A stretch of DNA of 64,000 nt, taken from assembly GCF_030268885.1 (NCBI RefSeq), contig NZ_BSSA01000033.1:1-64000 (forward strand), given 5' to 3'. Shown here piece after piece: positions 57,165 through 64,000 of the stretch (position 1 is its first letter; the number at the start of each line of letters is the position of its first letter). This DNA comes from Kitasatospora phosalacinea (lineage in GTDB: Bacteria > Actinomycetota > Actinomycetes > Streptomycetales > Streptomycetaceae). The translations under genes and the position numbers were made by a program. The notes below the pieces were generated by a model that saw nothing but the letters and a program-made list of their open reading frames with translations, had not been told where the DNA came from and ran no database searches.

Positions 57165-57989
57165 CTACTCGACGCCGGGCGGCGGGGCGGCCTCGGACAG
57201 CCCCGGGCCCTCCCGCCGGTGCCCGGCCAGGCGGACTCCGAGGACGGTCGGGGCCTCGGCCAGGGAGGGGCCGTACCAGGTGAGGTGGCGGCCGGGGAGG
57301 AGGGCATACGGGAGGGCGGGGAAGGCTTCGGGGCCGTCGGTGGCGGTGAAGCGGTAGGGCTCGTCCGGGAGGAGCACCAACTCCGCGCCCAGGGCGTGGA
57401 GTTCGGGGAGGGTGAGGCGCGGGTAGCGGTCGGGGTGGGTGGCGGGGAGCAGGTCGACGCCGAGGCGGCGGAGCAGGTCGGCGGCGAAGGTGTCTCGGCC
57501 GAGGACCATCCAGGGGCGGCGCCAGATCGGGGCGACGGCACGGAGGGGGCGGGGCGGAGGCGGGAAGTCCCATGCCTGACGGGCCGTCACCAGCCAGTCG
57601 GGGCAAGGGAGTCGGAGGGCGTCGACGAGCAGGCGGCGCAGTGAGTCGAGGGCCTGGTCGAGGTCGCGGATCCGGGTGGTCCAGACCGGGAGGCCCGCGG
57701 CGCGCAGGGCGGCCAGGTCGGGGGCGCGGTTCTCCTCCTCGTTGGTGACGACCAGGTCGGGGCGGAGTGCGCAGATCGCTTGCAGCGCAGGGTTCTTGGT
57801 GCCGCCGATCCGGGCCGCGTCGAGCCCGGCGGGGTGGGTGCACCAGTCGGTGGCGCCGACCAGCAGGCCGGGGGCGGTGGTGGCGACGGCCTCGGTGAGC
57901 GAGGGGACGAGCGAGACCACGCGGCGGACGGCGGACGCCAGGCGGACGGGGTTGCCCTCGTCGTCGGTCAGGTGTCGCGCGGCGTCCAT
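57165..57989 (-). CDS. helical backbone metal receptor (BtuF/FhuD-like)
   Basis: A 274-residue protein of the periplasmic-binding fold joined by one long helix. It shows RRVVSLVPSLTEAVATTAPG, then GATDWCTHPAG, then RIGGTKNPALQAICALRPDL and VVTNEEENRAPDL. This is the BtuF-like set that binds corrinoids or ferric siderophores. There is no signal peptide or lipobox, so it is probably cytoplasmic, unusual for a transport receptor; many actinomycetes have such unexported homologues. The ATG at 57989 follows TAGCGT by 7 bases, indicating a leaderless transcript. No permease is near. Confidence 0.87.
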   Translation of the reverse strand: MDAARHLTDDEGNPVRLASAVRRVVSLVPSLTEAVATTAPGLLVGATDWCTHPAGLDAARIGGTKNPALQAICALRPDLVVTNEEENRAPDLAALRAAGLPVWTTRIRDLDQALDSLRRLLVDALRLPCPDWLVTARQAWDFPPPPRPLRAVAPIWRRPWMVLGRDTFAADLLRRLGVDLLPATHPDRYPRLTLPELHALGAELVLLPDEPYRFTATDGPEAFPALPYALLPGRHLTWYGPSLAEAPTVLGVRLAGHRREGPGLSEAAPPPGVE

Positions 57990-58034
57990 GCGGGACACGC
58001 TAGCCGTTGCGGGGCACGCGGGGGCGCGGGCGGG

Positions 58035-58592
58035 CTACCGGTCGGCGAGCCGGGCCTTCTTGACCCGGTTGCCGCAGGTGTTCATGGAGCACCAACGGCG
58101 GTTCGTGCCACGGCTGGTGTCGAGGAAGAGGCCCGCGCAGCCGGGGCCCTCGCACGCCTTGACCCGGCTGCGGTCGGGGCCGCCGAGCCGGTGGACGGCG
58201 TCGGCGGCGAGCACGGCGAGCGCGTCCGCCACCGGGTTCTCCGGGTCGAGGCGCCAGACCGCGAGTCCGTCGCGGAGGGCGGGGCGGGGGCGCCCGGCGG
58301 CGGTGGCCGCGTTCAGGACCGCCGCGTCCGCGGGGTCGGGGTGCCGGGCGGCGGCGACGGCCAGCCCGGCGCGGTAGACCGCCTCCCGCAGGGCGAGCGC
58401 GTCCCGGAGTTCGGCGGGTGAGACGCCGGGGACGCCGGGGACGCCGAGCCCCGCGGCGTCCAGCCAGAGGGCGAGCCGGCCGGGGTCGGTGAGCCGTTCC
58501 CGGGGTGCCGCACCGGCCCGGTCGCTCACCGTGGCGGTGAAGCGGAACGCCAGCACCTCGTTGTCCAGCCGGAACAGTCGACGGGCCTCCAC
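58035..58592 (-). CDS. CGNR zinc-finger protein (second copy), likely regulator
   Basis: A 185-residue protein. The N-terminal domain reads FRLDNEVLAFRFTATVSDRA, then LADAVHRLGG-like helices. The C-terminal CGNR finger is CEGPGCAGLFLDTSRGTNRR, then WCSMNTCGNRVKKARL. The GTG at 58592 follows GGAAGGGAGAGG; an upstream ATG at 58637 would lie inside the first operator copy. It is divergent from a dehydrogenase-transporter operon. The gap between them holds a 29-bp perfect palindrome and a related second site. This arrangement makes it the natural candidate for an autoregulated transcription factor that controls both transcripts. Confidence 0.88.
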   Translation of the reverse strand: MEARRLFRLDNEVLAFRFTATVSDRAGAAPRERLTDPGRLALWLDAAGLGVPGVPGVSPAELRDALALREAVYRAGLAVAAARHPDPADAAVLNAATAAGRPRPALRDGLAVWRLDPENPVADALAVLAADAVHRLGGPDRSRVKACEGPGCAGLFLDTSRGTNRRWCSMNTCGNRVKKARLADR

Positions 58593-58629
58593 GGCCTCTC
58601 CCTTCCGCAGGTACCACCACGAACCCGCC

Positions 58630-58651
58630 TGAACCATCTTAGCCGGTTCGA
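58630..58651. promoter_or_regulatory. operator copy 1 (imperfect) for the CGNR module
   Basis: TGAACC-A-TCT-T-AG-C-CGGTTC-GA matches the core TGAACCGTCT-n-AGACGGTTCA of the nearby palindrome at most positions. Its centre is at 58640, 48 bases from the centre of copy 2 and 48 bases before the CGNR start codon. Confidence 0.72.
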
Positions 58652-58673
58652 CAAAGGCGTCGGTGCACGCCAT

Positions 58674-58702
58674 CATGTGAACCGTCTCAGACGGTTCACA
58701 TG
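58674..58702. promoter_or_regulatory. operator copy 2, 29-bp perfect palindrome
   Basis: CATGTGAACCGTCT at 58674-58687, a central C at 58688, and the exact reverse complement at 58689-58702. It ends 2 bases before the ribosome site of the dehydrogenase gene, so a bound protein would block its transcription start. Confidence 0.88.
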
Positions 58703-58716
58703 GCGGAGGTCGGGAA

Positions 58717-59580
58717 ATGGGCGAGGTTGCGGTCATCGGTCTGGGCGGGATGGGCCGGGCGATGGCGCGGAATCTGGTGCGGGCGGGGCACCGGACCGTG
58801 GTGTGGAACCGTTCGGCGGGGCCCGCGGAGGAGCTCGTGCGGGACGGCGCCCTGCGCGCCGCGTCCGTCGCGGAGGCCCTGCAGTGCCCGGTGGTGTTCT
58901 CGGTCCTGTCCGACGACGCCGCCTTCGCGGAGACCTTCCTGGACTCCGGCGTCCTGGCCCGGGCCCGGCCCGGGACGGTCCACGTCAACGCGGCCACCGT
59001 GAGCGTCGAGCTGTGCCGCCGGGCCGCGCGGGCGCACGCCGAGCACGGGGTCGGCTACGTGGCGGCCCCGGTGTTCGGCCGGGTCGCCGTCGCGGAGGCC
59101 GGTGCGCTGAACGTCCTCGCGGCGGGAGCGCCCGAACTGCTCGACCGGGTCCAGCCGTTCTTCGACGCGATCGGCTCGCGCACCTGGCGCCTGGGCGAGC
59201 GGCCCGAACAGGCCAACACCGCCAAGGTGCTGGGCAACTACCTGATCGCCTGCGCGATCCAGTCGCTCGGCGAGGCGGTCAGCGTCGCCGACGCGGCCGG
59301 CGCCGACCCGGAGCAGTTCGTCGAGCTGCTGGCGTCGACGCTCTTCCCCGGCCCGGTCTACTCCGGCTACGGGTCGATGATCGCGCGACGCAGGTACCGG
59401 CCCGCCGGGTTCACCGCGGTGCTCGGCCGCAAGGACCTCCACCTGGCCCTGAACGCGGCGGCCGGCCAGGCCGTCCCGCTGCCGTTCGGCGAACTGCTCG
59501 CGGAGGTGTTCGACCGGACGCTCGCGGACGGCCGCGCGGCGGACGACTGGTCCGTGATCGCCGAGCAGCAGCCGCGGTGA
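58717..59580 (+). CDS. NAD(P)-dependent oxidoreductase, 3-hydroxyisobutyrate dehydrogenase-like
   Basis: A 287-residue beta-hydroxyacid dehydrogenase-type protein. The cofactor motif is VAVIGLGGMGRAMARNLVRAG at residues 4-24, with VVWNRS after the second strand (NADPH preference). The catalytic lysine is in QANTAKVLGNYLIACAI. VAAPVFGRVAVAEAGAL is in the place of the usual DAPVSGG substrate loop, which suggests an imine-reductase-like or uncharacterised subgroup. GGAGG lies 7 bases before the ATG. It is the first gene of an operon with a DUF606-SnoaL fusion and is controlled from the 29-bp palindrome. Confidence 0.9.
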   Translation: MGEVAVIGLGGMGRAMARNLVRAGHRTVVWNRSAGPAEELVRDGALRAASVAEALQCPVVFSVLSDDAAFAETFLDSGVLARARPGTVHVNAATVSVELCRRAARAHAEHGVGYVAAPVFGRVAVAEAGALNVLAAGAPELLDRVQPFFDAIGSRTWRLGERPEQANTAKVLGNYLIACAIQSLGEAVSVADAAGADPEQFVELLASTLFPGPVYSGYGSMIARRRYRPAGFTAVLGRKDLHLALNAAAGQAVPLPFGELLAEVFDRTLADGRAADDWSVIAEQQPR

Positions 59581-61106
59581 GCACCGGCGTGGTGGGCACC
59601 GGCACGGCGGACAGCGGCCCGGCGCCGAGCCCGGCGAGCACCGGCGCGACGAACACCGGCGCGGCGGACAACAACGCAGCGGACACCGGCCCGGCGGACT
59701 CCGGCGCCCGCACCGACGCTGCCGCGCGGCACCCGGCGTTGCCGGGGCGGGCGGTGCGCGTGCTGTCCGTGCCGCTGATGGTGGTCGCCGGGGGGCTCCT
59801 CGCCGTGCAGTCCGAGGTCAACGGGCGCCTCGCCGCCGGGCTCGGCGCCGGGCCGCGGGCCGGGATCGCCGCGGGGGCCGTCAGCGTCGGCGTCGGTCTG
59901 CTGGCGCTGCTGGCCGCCACCCCTCTCGTTCCCGCGCTCCGGCGCGGGGCGGCGGGGTTCGCCGTGGCCCTCCGGGAGCGGCGGCTGCGGCCCCGGGACG
60001 CCGTCGGCGGAGTGCTGGGCGCGTGCTTCGTCGCGAGCCAGGGTCTCGCGGCCCCGGTGGTCGGGGTGGCGCTGTTCAGCGTCGCCGTGACGGCCGGGCA
60101 GGCGTGCAGCGCGCTGCTCGTCGACCACGTCGGCCTCGGCCCGGCGGGACGGCGGGCCGTGGACGGCTCGCGCGTCGCCGCGACCGCGCTGGCGGTGGCG
60201 GCCGCGGGCCTCGGCGCGGGTGAGCGGCTCGTGGCGGGCGTCGCCTGGACGACCGTCCTGGTGACCGCCGTCCCGTTGGCCGCGGGGGCGGGCCTGTCGG
60301 TGCAGCAGGCGCTCAACGGGCGCGTCGCCCGGGTGGTCGGGCCGTGGGCCGCGACGCTGGGCAACACGGCCGTCGGCCTGGTCACGCTCCTGCTGGCCCT
60401 CGCCGCCGGGATGTTCGTCACGGGCCGCCTGGACGGGGTGCCCGACGATCCCGTCCTCTACGTCGGCGGGCTGCTCGGCCTCGCCTTCGTCGCGCTGGTC
60501 TCCTGGCTGGCCCGGGTCCACGGCGTCCTGGTGCTGGGGCTCTGCGTCGTCGCGGGGCAGGTGCTCACCGCCGGGGCGGTCCAGGCGGCGCTGCCGCCCG
60601 GGCCCGCCGCGCCGACGGGTCCGGTGCCCGTCGCGCTCACGCTCACCGGCGTGCTCGTCGCCCTCCGCCGGGGTGCGCACCGCCGGGGCCCGGTGCCGGG
60701 CGGGCGGGGCGTGGCAGAACCGGCCGTCCGCCGACCGGCCGCAGGGGGCCTCGTGGAGGATTCGGATGCCCGTCGTCTCGCCCTGCGCATGCACGAGGCG
60801 TTCAACGCGCGGGACGTCGCGGCCGCGGACGGGATCTTCGCGCCCGACTTCCACAGCCACCCGCTGCGCGGCGGCGTCGACGCCGTGAAGGCGGCGTGGA
60901 CGGCGATGTTCGCGGCGGACCCGGAGGTCCGGACCGTCGTCGAGGACGTGCTGGTGGACGGCGACCGGGTGGCGCTGCGCTCGACGGTCCACCGGGGCGG
61001 GGGAACCGCCGGGGCCGGGACGACCGTGCTGGAGGTGTTCCGGGTCGCCGGGGGCCGGATCGCCGAACTGTGGGGCGCCACCGCGGCCGACCGGTCGCCG
61101 CGCTGA
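59577..61106 (+). CDS. DUF606 (YdcZ/DMT-type) membrane transporter fused to a SnoaL-like domain
   Basis: A 509-residue protein. Residues 2-55 are a low-complexity Thr/Gly/Ala/Asp tail. Residues of about 60-375 form ten hydrophobic helices in two DUF606 halves, each with the hallmark VQSEVNGRLAAGLGAGPRAG (first) or VQQALNGRVARVVGPWAATL (second). From about 393 a soluble SnoaL/NTF2-like domain follows (EDSDARRLALRMHEAFNARD, then IFAPDFHSHPLRGGVDAVKA, ending GGRIAELWGATAADRS). No stop codon separates the two parts. The GTG overlaps the dehydrogenase stop (GTGA). A start further in, near 59754, is possible. The fusion links export and a small-molecule-binding domain, an unusual combination. Confidence 0.8.
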   Translation: MSTGVVGTGTADSGPAPSPASTGATNTGAADNNAADTGPADSGARTDAAARHPALPGRAVRVLSVPLMVVAGGLLAVQSEVNGRLAAGLGAGPRAGIAAGAVSVGVGLLALLAATPLVPALRRGAAGFAVALRERRLRPRDAVGGVLGACFVASQGLAAPVVGVALFSVAVTAGQACSALLVDHVGLGPAGRRAVDGSRVAATALAVAAAGLGAGERLVAGVAWTTVLVTAVPLAAGAGLSVQQALNGRVARVVGPWAATLGNTAVGLVTLLLALAAGMFVTGRLDGVPDDPVLYVGGLLGLAFVALVSWLARVHGVLVLGLCVVAGQVLTAGAVQAALPPGPAAPTGPVPVALTLTGVLVALRRGAHRRGPVPGGRGVAEPAVRRPAAGGLVEDSDARRLALRMHEAFNARDVAAADGIFAPDFHSHPLRGGVDAVKAAWTAMFAADPEVRTVVEDVLVDGDRVALRSTVHRGGGTAGAGTTVLEVFRVAGGRIAELWGATAADRSPR

Positions 61107-61155
61107 CCCGCGCGTGCGGGGGGCGGCGAGATGGCCGCCCCCCGCTGACGGTGCG

Positions 61156-64000
61156 TTACTTCAGGTACGGGCCGTCGGTGCCGACCTTGCCCGGGGCGGC
61201 GTTCCTGCCGCCCAGGTCGAGGACGTAGACCCGCAGGTTGCCCTTGCCGGGGGCGGCGACGGACAGCGTGCCGTTGGTGACGGTGCGGACGTCGCCGGAG
61301 ACGGCGTCCTTGTAGGTGCCGTTGGGCACGCCGGTGAAGGTGGCGGCGTCCGTGACGGTGACCAGCGCGAAGGAGTCGACGCCGCCGGCGGCGTCGGTGT
61401 AGCGGCGCTTGAAGGACATGCCGCCGCTGACCCCCTCGGTGGAGTACTGGCCCATCTGCAGGGCGGGGACCGCCCGGCGGATCTGGTTGAGCCGCTGCAC
61501 CTGCTTGACCAGCGGTTGCTGCAGGGTGGTGGCGACGGCGCCGTCGGCCGAGGAGACCACCGAGAAGTCACTGGCCGTCACGTTCCCGGCGATCTTGTCG
61601 CCGTAGTACGCCCGGCCGGTGGTGGCGAGCGGGCAGGACGGGCCGCAGTCGATCTGCTTCCCGGCCTGGAACTCGATCTCGGAGCCGTAGTACAGGGTGG
61701 GGATGCCGCGGAAGGTCCACATCAGGGCCATGTTCTCGGCCCAGGCGTCGGTGCCCCCGGTGTAGCGCACGGTGGACTTGTTGGGCCCGTAGTCGTGGCT
61801 GTCGACGTACACCACGTTGTAGGTGGCGTCGTTGGTGGAGTCGTCGGAGTCCTTGCCGTTGCCGAACGCGTTGTGCGCGTCACCGAAGTTCATGTGCATC
61901 CGCATGTCGATGATGTTCATGCCGGAGAACTTCGAGTGGTCGGGCGCGTGGTAGGTGTTGCCGTCCAGGAAGGCGTTGGTGGACGTCGGCTGGTTGCCGG
62001 TGCCGAGCTGCTCCTCGTAGGTGTACTGGTCGAGGGCGGCCTGCACGTCGTCCGCGGTGTAGTCCTTGCGCTCCTTCCAGGTGTAGAACTGCGCGGAGTG
62101 GTTGACCGAGCCGCGGTTCCACTTGTCGTTGACGAACGCGGCGACCTCGCCGAAGACGAAGAAGTTCTGCGCCTTGGCCGGACCCCAGTCCTGGGTGACC
62201 CGCTGCTGGATCGCGGGCAGGAAGCGCCGGTTCCAGGTGACCCGCGGGACGTGCACGGCGGTGTCGACCCGGAAGCCGTCCACGCCCATGTCGATGTACT
62301 TGTTGTACGCGCCGATCAGGTAGTTCTGGACGTCGGCGTTCTCGGTGTTGAAGTCGGCCAGGTCGTCGGCCAGCCAGCAGGAGCGCGAGTCCTCGCCCTC
62401 CCAGTTCCCGATCCAGCAGGTGTGGTAGTACTTCGACGGGAACATGCCCGAAGTCGGGCTCGGCCACTGGCAGTTGTAGATGGTGTAGCCCTCGGGGCTC
62501 TTGTACTGGGTCGGGGTGCCCCAGCCGACGCAGGTCTGGCCGCTGGGCTGGGTGGTCGACCACAGGTCGCCGTTGTAGTACGACTTGCCGCTCTTCGGCT
62601 CGACGGTCAGGCCGTCGTACTCGAAGCCGGCCTGCTTCTCGTCGTAGTACCAGGACCACTGGGCGTCCCGGACGCCGTACACGGTGGGCACGTACAGGCC
62701 CTTGGCGCCCCAGCGGGAGCTGTGGTTGTAGACCACGTCCTGGTAGATCTTGATGCCCTTGGCGTGGGCGGCGTTGATCAGGTCCTGGTAGGAGGCGCCG
62801 GCCGACTCCAGCCGCGGGTCGACCTTGTAGAAGTCGTAGCCGTGGTAGCCGTGGTAGTCGTAGTCGGAGCGGTTGAGGACCACCGGGGTGATCCAGATCG
62901 CCGAGAAGCCGAGGCCCTTGACGTAGTCGAGCTTCTGCACCAGGCCCTTGAAGTCGCCGCGGAACATCGGGTCGTTGTTGGCCGCGTTGCCGGACTTCAC
63001 GTCCTGGTTGCCGCCCCGGTCGTTCGAGCTGTCGCCGTCGTAGAACCGGGCGGTGAGCACGAAGTAGATCGGGTCCTTGCGCGGGTCGGTGCCGATCATC
63101 TCGCCGGGCTTGGCGGCGGGCGGGGCGTCACCGGTGGTGGCGACCGCGGCGGCGGAGGCGGCGGAGACGTTCCCGGCCGCGTCCAGCGCCTTCACGGTGT
63201 AGGTGTAGACGGTGCGCGCCTCCAGGCCGGTGTCCGAGTACACCGTCGAGCCGACGTTGATCACCGAGGTGCCCCTGGTGCCGCCGCTGCGGGTGATCTG
63301 GTAGCCCGTCACGCCGGTGTCGTCGGTGGCCGGTTCCCAGGTCAGCACGATCGAGGTGTCGGTCGCGGAGGCGTTCACCGCGGTCGGGACGCTCGGCGCG
63401 GTGGTGTCGGGGACGACGGCCGCGCACGGGTCGGCGGCGCCCGCGGTGACCTTGCCGTTCTGCACGGTGCTGACGCCCGCCGGGACGACGTAGTTGACGC
63501 CGTTGTTGTTGTCCCAGGTGCCGTTGCCGTTGTTGAACGTCGCCGCCATGGTGGCCGCGGAGCCCAGGTCGACGGTGCGCTTGTACCAGCCGGGGCAGGC
63601 GAGGGTCATGCCGACGCCCGGCACCGCCGTCCACGCCCCGCCCGCCGGGGCGTAGTGCAGGTTGACGATGCTCCAGCCGACCACGGCGGTCGAGTAGAAC
63701 ACGGTGGCGCTCTTCCCCGCCGGGGTGCTGCCGCTCGCGGACGGGGACGCGCTCGGGCCGGCGGAGGCGGAGGCGGACGCGCTCGGGCCGGCGGAGGCGG
63801 ACGCGCTCGGGCTCGGGGTGGTGGTCGCGGCGCACGGCGCGGTGCTGCCGACCACGCCGTCCTTGACCGTCACCGTGCCCGTCCCGAGGGCGTAGTTCTT
63901 GCCGCCGTTGTTGTCCCAGGTGCCGGAGCCGTTGTTGAAGGTCGCCTGCAGCCCGGTCGCGGTGCCCAGGTCGACGGTGCGCTTCACCCAGTCGGTGCAG
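61156..64000 (-). CDS. secreted alpha-amylase, GH13 with CBM25 and FN3 modules (N terminus outside window)
   Basis: About 948 residues are visible; the signal peptide lies beyond the right edge. In order: the end of a first CBM25 starch-binding module (MKRTVDLGTATGLQATFNNG), an Ala/Ser/Pro linker, a second CBM25 (VVGWSIVNLHYAPAGGAWTA, then WYKRTVDLGSAATMAATFNN), an FN3 domain (APSVPTAVNASATDTSIVLT) and a GH13 catalytic barrel. Catalytic motifs are GVDGFRVDTAVH (nucleophile Asp), FFVFGEVAAF (acid/base Glu) and VVYVDSHDYGPNK (third Asp). It ends in a C-terminal beta domain (GKGNLRVYVLDLGG). It should act on raw starch outside the cell. A tendamistat-type inhibitor is encoded at 12.6 kb. Confidence 0.95.
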   Translation of the reverse strand, partial: CTDWVKRTVDLGTATGLQATFNNGSGTWDNNGGKNYALGTGTVTVKDGVVGSTAPCAATTTPSPSASASAGPSASASASAGPSASPSASGSTPAGKSATVFYSTAVVGWSIVNLHYAPAGGAWTAVPGVGMTLACPGWYKRTVDLGSAATMAATFNNGNGTWDNNNGVNYVVPAGVSTVQNGKVTAGAADPCAAVVPDTTAPSVPTAVNASATDTSIVLTWEPATDDTGVTGYQITRSGGTRGTSVINVGSTVYSDTGLEARTVYTYTVKALDAAGNVSAASAAAVATTGDAPPAAKPGEMIGTDPRKDPIYFVLTARFYDGDSSNDRGGNQDVKSGNAANNDPMFRGDFKGLVQKLDYVKGLGFSAIWITPVVLNRSDYDYHGYHGYDFYKVDPRLESAGASYQDLINAAHAKGIKIYQDVVYNHSSRWGAKGLYVPTVYGVRDAQWSWYYDEKQAGFEYDGLTVEPKSGKSYYNGDLWSTTQPSGQTCVGWGTPTQYKSPEGYTIYNCQWPSPTSGMFPSKYYHTCWIGNWEGEDSRSCWLADDLADFNTENADVQNYLIGAYNKYIDMGVDGFRVDTAVHVPRVTWNRRFLPAIQQRVTQDWGPAKAQNFFVFGEVAAFVNDKWNRGSVNHSAQFYTWKERKDYTADDVQAALDQYTYEEQLGTGNQPTSTNAFLDGNTYHAPDHSKFSGMNIIDMRMHMNFGDAHNAFGNGKDSDDSTNDATYNVVYVDSHDYGPNKSTVRYTGGTDAWAENMALMWTFRGIPTLYYGSEIEFQAGKQIDCGPSCPLATTGRAYYGDKIAGNVTASDFSVVSSADGAVATTLQQPLVKQVQRLNQIRRAVPALQMGQYSTEGVSGGMSFKRRYTDAAGGVDSFALVTVTDAATFTGVPNGTYKDAVSGDVRTVTNGTLSVAAPGKGNLRVYVLDLGGRNAAPGKVGTDGPYLK

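Noticed and set aside
60753..61106. Separate SnoaL-like gene with its own GTG at 60753
   Set aside because: A weak ribosome site exists, but there is no stop codon ending the DUF606 gene before it, so the fusion is the simplest reading. Internal initiation remains possible.
63704..63835. Repeats near the right edge considered as a DNA repeat array
   Set aside because: They encode the Ala/Ser/Gly/Pro linker of the amylase.
1..64000. tRNA, rRNA, CRISPR, insertion sequence or integrase
   Set aside because: No CCA-ended cloverleaf, rRNA motif, repeat-spacer array or transposase/integrase motif was recognised on either strand by eye.

Overview
The window is very G+C-rich DNA with strong third-position GC bias, GTG starts, weak or leaderless starts and TAGGNT-type -10 boxes, which points to an actinomycete of the family Streptomycetaceae (Streptomyces or Kitasatospora). 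Supporting markers are RbpA behind a textbook sigma-R promoter, the gene order ribE-ribM-ribBA-ribH-hisE-hisG-PH protein typical of Streptomyces chromosomes, a tendamistat-type amylase inhibitor, a GH10-CBM2 xylanase and several secreted enzymes. It looks like chromosome rather than plasmid, phage or integrative element. I see no insertion sequence, integrase, CRISPR array, tRNA or rRNA.

Left part (1-24 kb) is accessory and catabolic. It holds a truncated lipoprotein divergent from a ROK sugar kinase, a DUF1992 protein, a Cmx-like efflux pump, an SDR, a cytochrome P450, an LRV-repeat protein and a DsbA-VKOR disulfide pair. An extracellular solute-binding lipoprotein lies next to a tendamistat-family alpha-amylase inhibitor. 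Then come a LysR regulator divergent from a secreted protein, a degenerate SDR divergent from a MarR regulator plus alpha/beta hydrolase, a nucleotidyltransferase and acetyltransferase, a GH10 xylanase with a CGAA-N3-TTCG operator, an ankyrin protein and an FtsK-like protein lacking the Walker A lysine.

Middle part (24-45.5 kb) is conserved core: rbpA, fxsA, lnt, an amidase, an amidohydrolase, an Lrp regulator, a P-loop kinase, an EccA/CbxX-type AAA ATPase coupled to a DUF4230 protein, two coupled CNNM/CBS membrane proteins, histidine genes hisG and hisE, and the riboflavin operon under an FMN riboswitch. These are followed by a DUF4242 protein, a PNPOx-like protein and a ferredoxin-NADP reductase.

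Right part (45.5-64 kb) is mixed. It has a CGNR zinc-finger protein divergent from a metallophosphoesterase; ctaG; a DUF302 gene and an MMPL transporter that each carry a CsoR-like ATACCC-N4-GGGTAT operator; a SUKH-like gene broken at a run of nine C; a HAD phosphatase; an ADP-ribosylglycohydrolase; an SRAP protein; an aldo/keto reductase; a FhuF-like protein next to a stranded aldolase C-terminus and a metal-receptor protein; and a second CGNR protein divergent from a dehydrogenase plus a DUF606-SnoaL fusion. The last pair is separated by a 29-bp perfect palindrome and a second, weaker copy. The window ends inside a multidomain GH13 alpha-amylase with CBM25 modules.

The most interesting points are the CGNR/palindrome module, the starch theme (secreted amylase, amylase inhibitor, solute-binding protein), the paired CsoR-like sites without a csoR gene, the membrane-transporter/SnoaL fusion, and the gene remnants. 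All calls are from reading the sequence; no database search was run.
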